From positions 248,001 to 312,000 of the forward strand of contig NZ_FOLB01000002.1 of NCBI RefSeq assembly GCF_900112345.1: 64,000 nt of DNA. The letters run 5' to 3'. A program made the translations under genes and the position numbers. The notes under the pieces are model-generated. The model was not told the DNA's origin. It did no database searches and worked only from the letters and a program-made list of their open reading frames with translations. This DNA is from Nocardioides terrae (lineage in GTDB: Bacteria > Actinomycetota > Actinomycetes > Propionibacteriales > Nocardioidaceae). Below are positions 18,451-27,476 of the stretch, piece after piece (positions within the stretch are counted from its first letter, which is position 1; every line of letters starts with the position of its first letter).

Positions 18451-19347
18451 ATGCGCATCTTCATCTCCGGAGCCACCGGCTGGATCGGCTCGGCCGTGAC
18501 CGACGAGCTGCTGGCCCACGACTACGAGGTCGTCGGGCTGGCCCGGTCGGAGGCGGGCGCGGCCGCGTTGGAGGCCAAGGGCGCGCGGGCGCACCTCGGC
18601 GACCTGGACGACCCGCAGTCGCTCGTCTCGGGAGCCAAGGATGCCGACGGGGTCATCCACCTCGCGATGAACCACGGCCTCCGCGACCCGGCCGCGGCCG
18701 GGCGGCTCGAGCACGCGGCGGTCTCCGCCCTCCTCGAGGAGCTCGCCGGCACGGACCGGACCTTCCTCCTCGCCTCCGGCCTCGCCGGACTGGCCCAGGG
18801 CAGGGCCGCCACCGAGGAGGACCCCTCGCCGTTCCGCGGCCCCGACGCCCTCCGGGGCGGCAGCGAGAACCTCGCCCTCGACTCCGCGGACCAGGGGCTG
18901 CGACCGGTGGCCCTGCGCTTCGCGGCCACCACGCACGGCATGCGGGACCACGGCTTCACCGCCACGCTCGCGCAGGTCGCGCGGGAGAAGGGCTACGTCG
19001 GCTTCGTCGGCGACGGCGCCAACCGCTGGCCGGCCGTGCACGTCTCCGACGCGGCCCGACTGGTGCGGCTCGCGCTCGAGCAGGCCCCGGCGGGGTTCCG
19101 CGCGCACGCGGTCGCCGAGGAGGGCGTGCCGATGCGCGACATCGCGGCAGCGCTCGGCGAGCGGTTCGGGCTGCCGACCCGGTCGATCACGCCCGAGGCC
19201 ACGGCGGACCACTTCGGCTGGATCGGGCGGTTCGTCGGCATGGACGCGCCCGCCAGCGCCACGCTCACGCGGAGCGTCCTCGGCTGGAGCCCGACCGGGC
19301 CGTCGCTGCTGGAGGACATCAGGAGCGGTGCGTACGACGAGGCCTGA
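18451..19347 (+). CDS. NAD(P)-binding extended-SDR oxidoreductase under TetR control
   Basis: Protein of 298 aa of the atypical NAD-dependent epimerase/dehydratase class. The N-terminus holds the dinucleotide motif GATGWIGSAV (about 7-16), then LARSEAG after strand 2 and GDLDDPQSL. The usual YxxxK pair is absent: the equivalent segment reads DALRGGSENLALD. This, with the WPAVHVSDAARL block (about 192), fits the YxxxK-less group related to NmrA-like or SDR5-like proteins. AAAGGAG lies 8 nt before ATG 18451. The divergent TetR and two operators suggest induction by a small molecule the enzyme may modify; that link is inference. Confidence 0.85.
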   Translation: MRIFISGATGWIGSAVTDELLAHDYEVVGLARSEAGAAALEAKGARAHLGDLDDPQSLVSGAKDADGVIHLAMNHGLRDPAAAGRLEHAAVSALLEELAGTDRTFLLASGLAGLAQGRAATEEDPSPFRGPDALRGGSENLALDSADQGLRPVALRFAATTHGMRDHGFTATLAQVAREKGYVGFVGDGANRWPAVHVSDAARLVRLALEQAPAGFRAHAVAEEGVPMRDIAAALGERFGLPTRSITPEATADHFGWIGRFVGMDAPASATLTRSVLGWSPTGPSLLEDIRSGAYDEA

Positions 19348-19398
19348 GCCGGTCCGTCCGGCCCCGGGCGCGGTCCCGGTCCTGACCACGGCAGAACG

Positions 19399-19429
19399 AA
19401 GCGCCCCCGCCGATGAGGCGGGGGCGCTT
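19399..19429. terminator. Bidirectional hairpin terminator
   Basis: AAGCGCCCCCGCC (19399-19411) and GGCGGGGGCGCTT (19417-19429) form a perfect 13-bp stem around GATGA. It lies between the convergent SDR and desaturase genes. The A/T ends give it some rho-independent character in both directions. Confidence 0.9.
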
Positions 19430-19455
19430 GTGTGTCCGGCGCTTCGAGGAGTCCG

Positions 19456-20688
19456 TCAGCGGGCGGCGCCGCGCGCCTCGAGCTCCTTGAGCATCCGCAG
19501 CCGGTCCTTGCCCTTGGCCTTCACGATCTTCGTGAGCAGGCGGACCTGCTTGGGGAGGTTGCGGCGGTTGGTGGTCTCCCACCAGCCGTTGGGGAAGGCC
19601 AGCCGGACGGTCTTGTGCCAGGCGCTGTAGACCTGCTGCGGGAGCGGCGCGGTGTGGTACCGCAGGCCGTACTTGTCGAAGAGCGCGCGGACCTTCGGCG
19701 CCACCTCGGCGTAGCGGTTGGACGGCAGGTCCGGCCAGATGTGGTGCTCGATCTGGTGGGACAGGTTGCCGCTCATGATGTGGACGGCCTTCGAGCCGGA
19801 GATGTTGGCCGAGCCGAGCATCTGGCGCAGGTACCAGTGGCCGCGCGCCTCGTTCTTCGGCAGCTCGTCGAGCTCGAAGGTCGAGACACCCTCGGGGAAG
19901 TGGCCGCACATGATGATCGAGTGCGACCAGATGTTGCGGGTCACGTTGGCGATGACGTTGGCGGCCAGGGTGGTGAGGAACGACGGCCCGGAGAGCAGCG
20001 GGTGGACGAGGTAGTCCTTCGTCGCCTGCTGACGGATCTTCTTCAGCGTGCCCTTGACGTCGCGGAGCTGCTCCTCGGAGCGCTCCTCCTTCGGCGTCCG
20101 CAGGAAGTCGCCGAGCTTGAGGTCGTAGGCGGCGATGCCGTACTCGAAGAACAGCATGTTGAGCATGTTGTACGCCGGCTGGTAGAGGCACCGCGGGCTC
20201 CACTCCTGTTGCTCGTCGACGCGCACGAGCCCCCAGCCCAGGTCGTTGTCCATGCCCAGGATGTTGGTGTAGGTGTGGTGCTCCTCGTTGTGCGCCTTCT
20301 TCCACCCCTCCGGGGTGGCGGCGTTGTCCCAGTCCCACGTGGTGGAGTGGATCTTCGGGTCGCGCATCCAGTCCCACTGACCGTGGAGGACGTTGTGGCC
20401 GATCTCCATGTTGTCGAGGATCTTCGCGACGCTCAGGCCGATCGTGCCCGCGACGAAGGCGGGCGGGAAGAAGCTGCCGAGCAGGACGGCGCGGGAGCCG
20501 AGCTCGAGGTAGCGCTGGGTCTTGATGACCCGGCGGATGTAGGCCGCGTCGCGCTCGCCGCGGCTCTCCATCACCTCACGTCGGATCGCGTCCAGCTCGG
20601 CACCGAGCTGGGCGATGTCCTCCTCGGAGAGGTGGGCGAACGGGGTTCGCTCGAGGCCGGTGGTGGTCGGCTCATTGACGATGGTCAT
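19456..20688 (-). CDS. Membrane acyl-lipid/acyl-CoA fatty-acid desaturase (DesA3-like)
   Basis: Integral-membrane di-iron desaturase of 410 aa. The three His boxes are intact: GHNVLH (about 97), HNEEHHTY (about 131) and HQIEHH (about 310). Two hydrophobic pairs flank them (VLLGSFFPPAFVAGTIGLSV; FLTTLAANVIANV). It is the second gene of an operon with a flavin/2Fe-2S reductase, the same order as mycobacterial desA3 (Rv3229c) and its reductase Rv3230c, so a Delta-9-type stearoyl desaturase is most likely. ATG 20688 lies 14 nt past the reductase stop codon, with AAGGG upstream. Regiospecificity is inferred. Confidence 0.93.
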   Translation of the reverse strand: MTIVNEPTTTGLERTPFAHLSEEDIAQLGAELDAIRREVMESRGERDAAYIRRVIKTQRYLELGSRAVLLGSFFPPAFVAGTIGLSVAKILDNMEIGHNVLHGQWDWMRDPKIHSTTWDWDNAATPEGWKKAHNEEHHTYTNILGMDNDLGWGLVRVDEQQEWSPRCLYQPAYNMLNMLFFEYGIAAYDLKLGDFLRTPKEERSEEQLRDVKGTLKKIRQQATKDYLVHPLLSGPSFLTTLAANVIANVTRNIWSHSIIMCGHFPEGVSTFELDELPKNEARGHWYLRQMLGSANISGSKAVHIMSGNLSHQIEHHIWPDLPSNRYAEVAPKVRALFDKYGLRYHTAPLPQQVYSAWHKTVRLAFPNGWWETTNRRNLPKQVRLLTKIVKAKGKDRLRMLKELEARGAAR

Positions 20689-20702
20689 CTGGCTACCCTT
20701 CA

Positions 20703-21851
20703 GTGGTCGATGACGCACGCGCCGGCGGCGGCGCTGATGCAGGTCTGGATCTGGATGCCGTCGCTCTCGCCGGCGTTGGCGACGATCAGGTCGCCGCTGC
20801 GCAGGTCGCGCACGGCGCCTTCCTTGAGCGGCAGGACGCAGCCGAAGCAGATGCCCATCCGGCACCCGCTCGGCATGAGGACGCCCGCCTCCTCGGCGGC
20901 GTCGAGGATCGGGGTCGCGGCGTCGGCCTCGATCGTGGTTCCTGAGTTGAACGACACCGTGCCGCCGTCACCGACGACGACGGTGGTGGCGCGGAACTGC
21001 TCGGTGAACAGCTCCAGCCCGTTGGCCTCGTGGTGGGCGGCGAGCGCGTCGAGAAGGCCGGCCGGCCCACACGCGTACGTCGTCCGCTCGGCCAGGTCGG
21101 GGACCAGGTCGGCCAGCCGGTCGACGTCGAGGACGCCGTGCTGGTCGTCGTACCTCGCCACGAGCCGGACTGCGCCGAACGCGTCCAGCTCCTCGAGGTT
21201 GCGCAGGAAGATCGAGTCCGGCCGGCTCGGTGCGACGTGGACGCACACGATGTCCAGCGCCCGGTCGAGGTGGACGACACCCTCGTCGGTGACCGGGAAG
21301 AGGTTGCGCAGCATGCCGATGACGGGCGTGACGCCCGAGCCGGCGGTGATGAAGAGCAGCTTGCGGCCGGCCAGGTCGTCCGGGAGGACGAACTCGCCCT
21401 GCGCCTGCTCCAGGAAGACCAGCGTGCCGGGCCTCACCTGGTGCACGAGGTGGTTGCTGACCACACCGTCGGGCACGGCCTTGACGGTGATCGAGATGTG
21501 TCCGTCGGGGCGCGGGCCATGGGTCAGCGAGTAGGCCCGCCACTGCCGGACGCCGTCCACGTCGATCCCGATGCGGACGTACTGCCCGGGCAGGTGGCCC
21601 GCCCAGTCGCGGCCGGGCTTGAGCACGATCGTGGCGGCGTCGCGGGTCTCGGGGTGGACCGAGACGATGCGCGCACGCAGGTCGGTCCCCGAGCGCAGCG
21701 GGTGGAAGAGGTCGAGGTAGTCCGGCGACACCAGCGGGGAGACCGCGGCGTTGGCGACCCGCTCGATGCGAGCGGCGATCCGGTCGCCGAGGCGGACCTG
21801 CACCCGACGGTCGGGCGCCAGTTCGCGCGGAGGAATCACTGCAGCAGTCAT
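20703..21851 (-). CDS. Ferredoxin-NADP reductase-type electron donor for the desaturase
   Basis: Electron-transfer protein of 383 aa with three parts. The FAD domain contains RAYSLTHGP (about 120). The NAD(P)-binding domain contains FITAGSGVTPVIGMLRNL and later TYACGPAGLLDAL. The C-terminal plant-type [2Fe-2S] ferredoxin domain has CRMGICFGC (about 328-336) plus a distal Cys in TCISAAAG. This is the architecture of Rv3230c, which feeds electrons from NADPH to DesA3. ATG 21851 has ATGGAG close upstream; ATG 21860 is also in frame. It is the first gene of the desaturase operon and divergent from a PucR-type regulator. Confidence 0.94.
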
Positions 21852-21899
21852 ACACTCCATGGTGACTGATCGATGCGATTAAACTCCTATCCGCTGGAC

Positions 21900-21911
21900 G
21901 TGAATATCCAC
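21900..21911. promoter_or_regulatory. Near-palindrome in the desaturase/PucR divergent promoter region
   Basis: GTGAATATCCAC is a 12-bp near-palindrome (10 of 12) near the middle of the 86-nt region between the two divergent start codons. It is a candidate binding site for the adjacent regulator. Confidence 0.25.
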
Positions 21912-21937
21912 CCAACGTTTGTTCACGGAGGACAAGA

Positions 21938-23104
21938 ATGACGCGGCCACTCTCGTTGCGCACCGCTCCCACCGCCGTCCGGCTGCCCGGCGACGTGGCC
22001 GAGCGGATGAGGCTTGTCCTGCCGGCGATCGGCGAGAAGGTCGTCGCCACCATCATCGCCGAGGTCCCTTCCTACCAGGACGCCCTCTCCGGGGCGATGG
22101 GCGAGACGATCCGCACCGCGGTGGGGATCGCGCTGGACGCCTTCATCGCCGTCGCCTCCAACGAGGCCGAGGACGTCCCGATGCTGACCGCCCAGGCCCG
22201 GCAGGGCGCCTTCGACCTGGGCCGTGGCGAGGCGCGCAGCGGCCGCACGACCGAGGCGCTGCTCGCCGCCTACCGGATCGGTGCGCGCATCTCGTGGCGG
22301 GAGCTCTCCTCCACGGCGGTGGAGGCCGGCCTGTCCCCCGAGGGGCTCGCCGAGTTCGCGGGCCTCGTCTTCAGCTACATCGACGAGCTCTCCGACGTCT
22401 CGGCCGCCGGCCACGCCGACGAGCTGGCGACCACGGGGCGCGCCCGCCAGCGGATGCTCGAGCTGCTGGCCCGTCGGCTGCTGCACGGCGACGCCGTCGA
22501 GGCCGTCGACGAGGCGGTCCAGAGCGCCGGCTGGACACCGCCGGCCACGCTGACGGCCGCGTTGATGCCGTCGGCCGAGGTCGGCGGCGCGCTGGCCGGC
22601 GTACCGTCCGGGACGCTGGTGCTCACCGAGCTGGCCGAGGCCGACGACCTGACCCTGCTGCTGGTGCCCGACGTGCACGGGAGCGCCCGCACGGCGCTTC
22701 TGCGCACGTTGTCGTCGCACCGGGCCACCGTCGGCCCGCCGCGACCGTGGCGCGACGTGCGGGTGTCCTTCGACCGAGCCCTGCGCGCCCGCGCCGTCGG
22801 TCTCGGCCCCGACACCGAGGAGCACCTCGTGACGCTGGTTCTCGGGGCCGACGCGGAGGCGCTGGCCGACCTGCGGGCCACGGTGCTCGCCCCCCTGTCG
22901 TCGGTGCGGCCGGCGGTCGCGGAGAAGCTCACCGAGACGCTGCGCTGCTGGCTGCTGCACCACGGCCGGCGCGACGAGGTGGCCGCCGCGCTGTTCGTGC
23001 ACCCGCAGACCGTGCGCTACCGCATGGGGCAGCTGCGCGACCTGTTCGGCGACTCGCTGGAGGACCCGGCGACGGTGCTCGCGCTGACGGTGGCGCTGGG
23101 GTAG
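21938..23104 (+). CDS. PucR/CdaR-type helix-turn-helix regulator
   Basis: Cytosolic DNA-binding protein of 388 aa. The C-terminal ~70 residues match the PucR HTH domain: LTETLRCWLLHHGRRDEVAA, then LFVHPQTVRYRMGQLRDLFG (about 340-365). The N-terminal ~170 residues are helical and resemble the RsbR-like or DUF-type sensor found in actinobacterial PucR proteins. ATG 21938 is preceded by CGGAGGACAAG. It is divergent from the desaturase operon, so control of membrane-lipid desaturation is the natural guess, though not shown. The effector is unknown. Confidence 0.9.
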   Translation: MTRPLSLRTAPTAVRLPGDVAERMRLVLPAIGEKVVATIIAEVPSYQDALSGAMGETIRTAVGIALDAFIAVASNEAEDVPMLTAQARQGAFDLGRGEARSGRTTEALLAAYRIGARISWRELSSTAVEAGLSPEGLAEFAGLVFSYIDELSDVSAAGHADELATTGRARQRMLELLARRLLHGDAVEAVDEAVQSAGWTPPATLTAALMPSAEVGGALAGVPSGTLVLTELAEADDLTLLLVPDVHGSARTALLRTLSSHRATVGPPRPWRDVRVSFDRALRARAVGLGPDTEEHLVTLVLGADAEALADLRATVLAPLSSVRPAVAEKLTETLRCWLLHHGRRDEVAAALFVHPQTVRYRMGQLRDLFGDSLEDPATVLALTVALG

Positions 23105-23125
23105 GCCGCCCGACCGCGATGTGAC

Positions 23126-24541
23126 TCAGACGGCGGCCGCCTCCGGCGCGATCTCGGGCTCGGCGCCGACGGCCGGTGCCGTCCTGAGGAGTACGCCGCC
23201 GAGGACCGCGGCGGCCACGGCGAAGACTGCGCCGATGCCGAAGGCGATCTGGAAGCCACCCGTGAGCGCGGCCGCGTGGTCGGCGCCGGTGACCGAGAGT
23301 GCGTCGGTGCGCCAGGTCGCCACGCTCGCCAGCACGGCCAGGCCGAGCGCGCCGCCCATCGAGAAGGACGTGTTGACCAGCCCCGACGCCAGCCCGGCCT
23401 CGGAGGGCTCGACGTCGCTCATCGCGACGATCAGGACCGGGTTGAGGGCGACACCCGCGCCGACGCCGGTGAGCAGCATCGCGGGAAGCACGTCGACGAC
23501 GTAGCCACCGTCGACGGGGACCCCGGCCAGCAGCGCCAGGCCGACCGCGACCAACGCGAGACCGGCGACGAGCGGCGGCTTGGGCCCGAAGCGGATCACC
23601 AGCTTGTCCGACCAGCGCAGGGAGAACACCGCCATCACCACGGAGGAGGGGAGGAAGCAGAGGCCGACCGCGAGGGCGTCGTACTCGAGGACCTGCTGGA
23701 GGTAGAGCGAGGTGAGGAAGAACGTCGCGAACATCGCGCCGGCCCACAGGCTGCCGACGGCCTGCGCGACGACCAGGTTGCGGATCCGGAACATGCGCAG
23801 CGGGACGAGCGGGTGGTCGCTGCGGGCCTCCCAGAAGACGAAGACCGCGAGCACGGCGAGCCCGCCGGCGGCGTACACCAGGGTGGTGCTGACCACGCCG
23901 TAGACGACCAGGACCAGCGCGGTGGTGACGAGCACCGCACCCACGACGTCGAGCCTCGTCGCGGTGGCGGTGGCGGGACGGTGCGGCAGGATCCGCGACC
24001 CGAGCAGCCAGACGGTCACGCCGATCGGGACGTTGACGAGGAAGACCCAGTGCCAGGTGAGGAAGCCGGTGAGCACGCCGCCGAGGATCACGCCGATCGC
24101 GCCGCCGCCCGACATCACGAACCCGTAGACCGCCATCGCCTTGGCCCGCTCGGCGGCGTCGTCGAACAGGCCCATGATGAGCGCGAGCGCGACCGCGGAG
24201 ACCGCCGCGCCACCGAGGCCCTGGACGGCCCGGCCGGCGACGAGGAGCCCGGCGCTCGGCGCCAGCCCGCAGGCGACGCTGGCCAGCGTGAAGGCGACCA
24301 CGGCACCCTGGAAGACGCGGCGGTTTCCCAGCAGGTCGCCCAGCCGGCCGCCCAGCAGCAGGAAGCCGCCGTAGGTCAGCATGTAGGCGTTGACCACCCA
24401 GGCCAGCGCCGTCGGGGTGAAGCCGAGGTCGCCCTGGATCGCTGGCAGCGCGACGTTCACGATGTTGGTGTCGAGGACGATCATCAGGTTGCCCAGGCAG
24501 AGCGTGTAGAGCGCCAGCCAGCGGGCCTGCTTGTCCTTCAT
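23126..24541 (-). CDS. MFS drug exporter, DHA2 (14-TMS) family
   Basis: Proton-coupled exporter of 471 aa with about 14 transmembrane helices. Motif A is visible as GGRLGDLLGNRRVF (about 63-76), motif B-like VAGRAVQGLGGAAVSA (about 101), and the antiporter motif C as GFVMSGGGAIGVILGG (about 138). LDTNIVNVALPAIQ in helix 1 is typical of EmrB/QacA-type DHA2 proteins. ATG 24541 has GAGGAG 7 nt upstream, so the in-frame extension further upstream is unlikely to be translated. No regulator is adjacent. Substrate unknown. Confidence 0.92.
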   Translation of the reverse strand: MKDKQARWLALYTLCLGNLMIVLDTNIVNVALPAIQGDLGFTPTALAWVVNAYMLTYGGFLLLGGRLGDLLGNRRVFQGAVVAFTLASVACGLAPSAGLLVAGRAVQGLGGAAVSAVALALIMGLFDDAAERAKAMAVYGFVMSGGGAIGVILGGVLTGFLTWHWVFLVNVPIGVTVWLLGSRILPHRPATATATRLDVVGAVLVTTALVLVVYGVVSTTLVYAAGGLAVLAVFVFWEARSDHPLVPLRMFRIRNLVVAQAVGSLWAGAMFATFFLTSLYLQQVLEYDALAVGLCFLPSSVVMAVFSLRWSDKLVIRFGPKPPLVAGLALVAVGLALLAGVPVDGGYVVDVLPAMLLTGVGAGVALNPVLIVAMSDVEPSEAGLASGLVNTSFSMGGALGLAVLASVATWRTDALSVTGADHAAALTGGFQIAFGIGAVFAVAAAVLGGVLLRTAPAVGAEPEIAPEAAAV

Positions 24542-24634
24542 CGGGTTGCTCCTCGTTCGCGGGGTGCTGTCACTCCTTCTACGAACGGGGTCGGGCCGAT
24601 TCGACACGTCGGCGCGGGCCGGTTCTTCGCCGGG

Positions 24635-25420
24635 TCAGAGCCCCTGCCAGGACGGCTTCGCGGCGTAGACCTCGCGGTAGTAGTCCGCCCGCTGCAGGCT
24701 TCCGGCGGCGTCGCCGTCGAGCAGGACCGTCGCGTGGGGGTGCAGCTGGAGGACGCTCGCCGGGCAGCTCGCCGAGACCGGGCCCTCGACGGCCGCGGCG
24801 ACGGCGTCGGCCTTGCCCGCTCCGGTCGCGATCAGGACCAGGTGCCGCGCGTCCAGGATCGTCGCGAGGCCCTGGGTGAGGACGTGGATCGGGACCTCGT
24901 CGACCGACCCGAAGAACCGCGCGTTGTCGCTCCGCGTCTGCGCGGTCAGGGTCTTGATGCGGGTCCGGCTGGCGAGCGAGGAGCCGGGCTCGTTGAAGGC
25001 CAGGTGGCCGTCCGCGCCGATCCCGAGCACCTGCAGGTCGACGCCTCCGGACTCCACGATGAGCGACTCGTAGCGCGCGCCGGCGGTCGGCAGGCCGTCC
25101 TCCGCCGGGTCGGGTCCGTGCACGTGGCCGTCGGGCAGGCCGAGGGCGTCGGTCAGCTCCCGCTGGATGGTGGCGCGGTAGGTCTGCTCGTGGCCGGCGG
25201 GGAGGCCGACGTACTCGTCGAGGTTGAACGTCCGCACCCCGGCGTACGACGGCCCGGTGCCGGCCTGGTGGCGGCGGACGAGCTCCGCGTAGATCGGCAG
25301 CGGGCTCGAGCCGGTCGCGGTGCCGAGCACCGCCTCGGGCTTGGCACGGACGAGCGCCTCGATCGCGTCGGCGGCCAGCGCCCCGGCGTCGGCCTTCGAG
25401 GTGGTGATGACGACCTCCAT
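24635..25420 (-). CDS. nagB: Glucosamine-6-phosphate deaminase
   Basis: Cytosolic enzyme of 261 aa converting glucosamine-6-phosphate to fructose-6-phosphate and ammonia. Family motifs: LGTATGSSPLPIYAEL (about 32), FNLDEYVGL (about 69), the active-site block GIGADGHLAFNEPGSS (about 131) and TRSDNARFF (about 160). The length matches the family. The ATG overlaps the nagA stop (TGATG), so it is the last gene of a coupled operon of NagZ-like hydrolase, ROK kinase, NagA and NagB. Confidence 0.96.
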   Translation of the reverse strand: MEVVITTSKADAGALAADAIEALVRAKPEAVLGTATGSSPLPIYAELVRRHQAGTGPSYAGVRTFNLDEYVGLPAGHEQTYRATIQRELTDALGLPDGHVHGPDPAEDGLPTAGARYESLIVESGGVDLQVLGIGADGHLAFNEPGSSLASRTRIKTLTAQTRSDNARFFGSVDEVPIHVLTQGLATILDARHLVLIATGAGKADAVAAAVEGPVSASCPASVLQLHPHATVLLDGDAAGSLQRADYYREVYAAKPSWQGL

Positions 25421-26565
25421 CAGTCCGCCTTCCGGTGCACGACCACGCCGCCGATCACGGTGGCGTGCACGGTCAGGTCGTCGTCGACGAGCACCGCGTC
25501 GCCGCGCCGACCCGGGGTCAGCGCTCCGCGGGCAGCGTCGCCGACGAGCCCCGCTGCGGTCGTGGTCGCCGTGGCGACGGCCTGGGCGAGCGTCGCGCCG
25601 GTGGCCTCGCGCAGGACACGGAGGCACTGCGGGAGGCTCGCCGCGGAGCCGGCCAGCGTCCCGTCCTGGAGCCGGACCGTGCCGGCCTCGACGATCACGT
25701 CCTGGTCACCGAGCCGGTTCGGGCCGTCGGGGACGCCGAGGGCCGCGGTCGTGTCGGTGACCGCGAGGAACCGCTCCGGACCCAAGGCGGTCCAGGCGAG
25801 CCGGAGGAAGTCGGGGGCGGAGTGGTAGCCGTCGGCGATCACGCCGGCGACCAGGTCGGTGCCGCCCAGGGCGACGCCGACCGGGCCCGGCTCGCGGGCC
25901 AATATCGGCGGCATCGCGTTGCCCAGGTGGGTGACGAGGCGGGCGCCGGCAGCGACGGCGGCGTGGACCTGGTCGGCGGTGGCGGTCGTGTGGCCGACGC
26001 TGACGATCACGCCCCGGGCGGTCAGCGCGGCGATGAGCTCGAGTGCGCCAGGCAGCTCGGGCGCGATGGTGGCCATCAGGAGACCCTCGTCGCGGCTCCA
26101 GCCGTCGATCGTGCCGAGCGCGGGATCACGCAGCCACCGCTCCGGGTGGGCGCCCTTGCGCTCCGGCGCCAGGAACGGCCCCTCGAAGTGCAGCCCCAGT
26201 GGCAGCGCGCCGCGCCAGTCGGACGGCGGGCCCTGCGCGAGCACCTCCAGGGCGCGCTCGCGGGCCTCCGGGGCCGAGGTGATCACCGTCGGGATGAACG
26301 CGGTGACGCCGTACGCCGGCAGCACGGCCGCGACGTCCCAGAGCCGGTCCGGCTCCGCCGTGATGTCGTGCCCGCCGGCGCCGTTGACCTGCAGGTCGAG
26401 GAGGCCGGGGAGGACGGTCAGCCCGGTCGCGTCCAGCACGTCGGACTCGGTGGGCGCGAACCCGGGCGTCGGCGGTCCGGACGTCGAGACGCGGCCGCTC
26501 AGGATGTGGATGTCGACGGCGTCGCCGTGCGCGTCACGGCCACCCGTGATGGCGAGGTCGCTCAT
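25420..26565 (-). CDS. nagA: N-acetylglucosamine-6-phosphate deacetylase
   Basis: Amidohydrolase-superfamily enzyme of 381 aa that removes acetate from GlcNAc-6-P. Metal and substrate residues are visible: GLLDLQVNGAGGHD (about 54), LHFEGPFLAPERKGAH (about 125, metal Glu), VSVGHTTAT (about 190), THLGNAM (about 212), DGYHS (about 241) and AVTDTTAALG (about 265, catalytic Asp). It overlaps the ROK kinase stop by 4 nt (ATGA) and the nagB start by 1 nt. It is third in the amino-sugar operon. Confidence 0.96.
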   Translation of the reverse strand: MSDLAITGGRDAHGDAVDIHILSGRVSTSGPPTPGFAPTESDVLDATGLTVLPGLLDLQVNGAGGHDITAEPDRLWDVAAVLPAYGVTAFIPTVITSAPEARERALEVLAQGPPSDWRGALPLGLHFEGPFLAPERKGAHPERWLRDPALGTIDGWSRDEGLLMATIAPELPGALELIAALTARGVIVSVGHTTATADQVHAAVAAGARLVTHLGNAMPPILAREPGPVGVALGGTDLVAGVIADGYHSAPDFLRLAWTALGPERFLAVTDTTAALGVPDGPNRLGDQDVIVEAGTVRLQDGTLAGSAASLPQCLRVLREATGATLAQAVATATTTAAGLVGDAARGALTPGRRGDAVLVDDDLTVHATVIGGVVVHRKAD

Positions 26566-27476
26566 CGGCCCGTCCCCACGAGTGCGGCGCCGACGGCGGC
26601 GACCGGCACGTCCGGTGGCAGGACCCTGAGCCTCCCGGGGAGGTCGAGGGCGGCCAGGAACGGCGCCTCGGCGGCCTGGTCGCCGAGGGCGGTCGCGACG
26701 GCGATCCTCAGCGGCTCACCGAGCTGGGCGACCCCGCCGCCGAGCACGACGAGTCCGGGGTCGACGGTCAGGCACAGGATGCGGATCGCGGTGGCGGCGC
26801 CGGCCGCGAACCGGTCCCGCACCGCGATCGCCTTCGGGTCGCCCGCCGCCGCGGCAGCGAAGAGCGCGTCGGCCGGGTGGCCCTGGGCCACCGGCCAGGA
26901 CGCGGCCAGCGCCGACCCCGAGGTGATCGTCTCGATGCAGCCGGTCTGGCCGCAGCCGCACACCACGCCGTCGGGGTCGACCGGGATGTGGCCGACCTCC
27001 CCCGCCGCGCCGTGCTCGCCGCGCCGCAGCCGGCCGTCGAAGGCGAGGCCGGCGGCGAGACCGGTCCCGATCGAGAGGTAGACGAGGTCGTCGTGGCCGG
27101 TCTGCGCGACAGCGCCCAGGGTCGCGGCGTTGGCGTCGTTCTCGACCGTCACGGACACCCCGAGACGCTCGGAGAGCAGCCGGCCGAGCGGGAAAGGTTC
27201 GCCCGTGATGCCGACGTTGACCGCGTGCCGCACGATCCCGAGCCCACCGTCGACGAGCCCCGGGATGCCTACCCCGACCGGCACGGCGAGCCGGTCGCCG
27301 GTCGCGTCACGCAGGCCGTCGACGACCTCGACCGCGGTGCGGACCACTCCGGCGGGGCCGCGGTCGGTCGGTCGGCGTACCTGCGCCACGACCCGGCCGG
27401 TCTCGTCGAGAGCCACGCCGAGCGTCTTCGTGCCGCCGACGTCGAGCCCCACACTCATCACGGTCACCGGTTCCAT
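26562..27476 (-). CDS. ROK-family sugar kinase, probably N-acetylglucosamine kinase
   Basis: ATP-dependent sugar kinase of 304 aa. The N-terminal phosphate loop is GLDVGGTKTLGVAL (about 10-23). VENDANAATLGA (about 115) carries the catalytic Asp. EVGHIPVDPDGVVCGCGQ, followed by TGCIET (about 167-190), is the ROK zinc signature with His and three Cys. There is no N-terminal DNA-binding domain, so it is an enzyme and not a ROK repressor. Flanked by a NagZ-like hydrolase and NagA, it most likely phosphorylates free GlcNAc; glucose kinase activity cannot be excluded. Confidence 0.92.
   Translation of the reverse strand: MEPVTVMSVGLDVGGTKTLGVALDETGRVVAQVRRPTDRGPAGVVRTAVEVVDGLRDATGDRLAVPVGVGIPGLVDGGLGIVRHAVNVGITGEPFPLGRLLSERLGVSVTVENDANAATLGAVAQTGHDDLVYLSIGTGLAAGLAFDGRLRRGEHGAAGEVGHIPVDPDGVVCGCGQTGCIETITSGSALAASWPVAQGHPADALFAAAAAGDPKAIAVRDRFAAGAATAIRILCLTVDPGLVVLGGGVAQLGEPLRIAVATALGDQAAEAPFLAALDLPGRLRVLPPDVPVAAVGAALVGTGR

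Noticed and set aside
17806..19389. Long minus-strand frame upstream of the TetR gene as part of the regulator
   Set aside because: It is antisense to the SDR gene and crosses both operators. TetR proteins start directly before the HTH, at 18369 or 18378.
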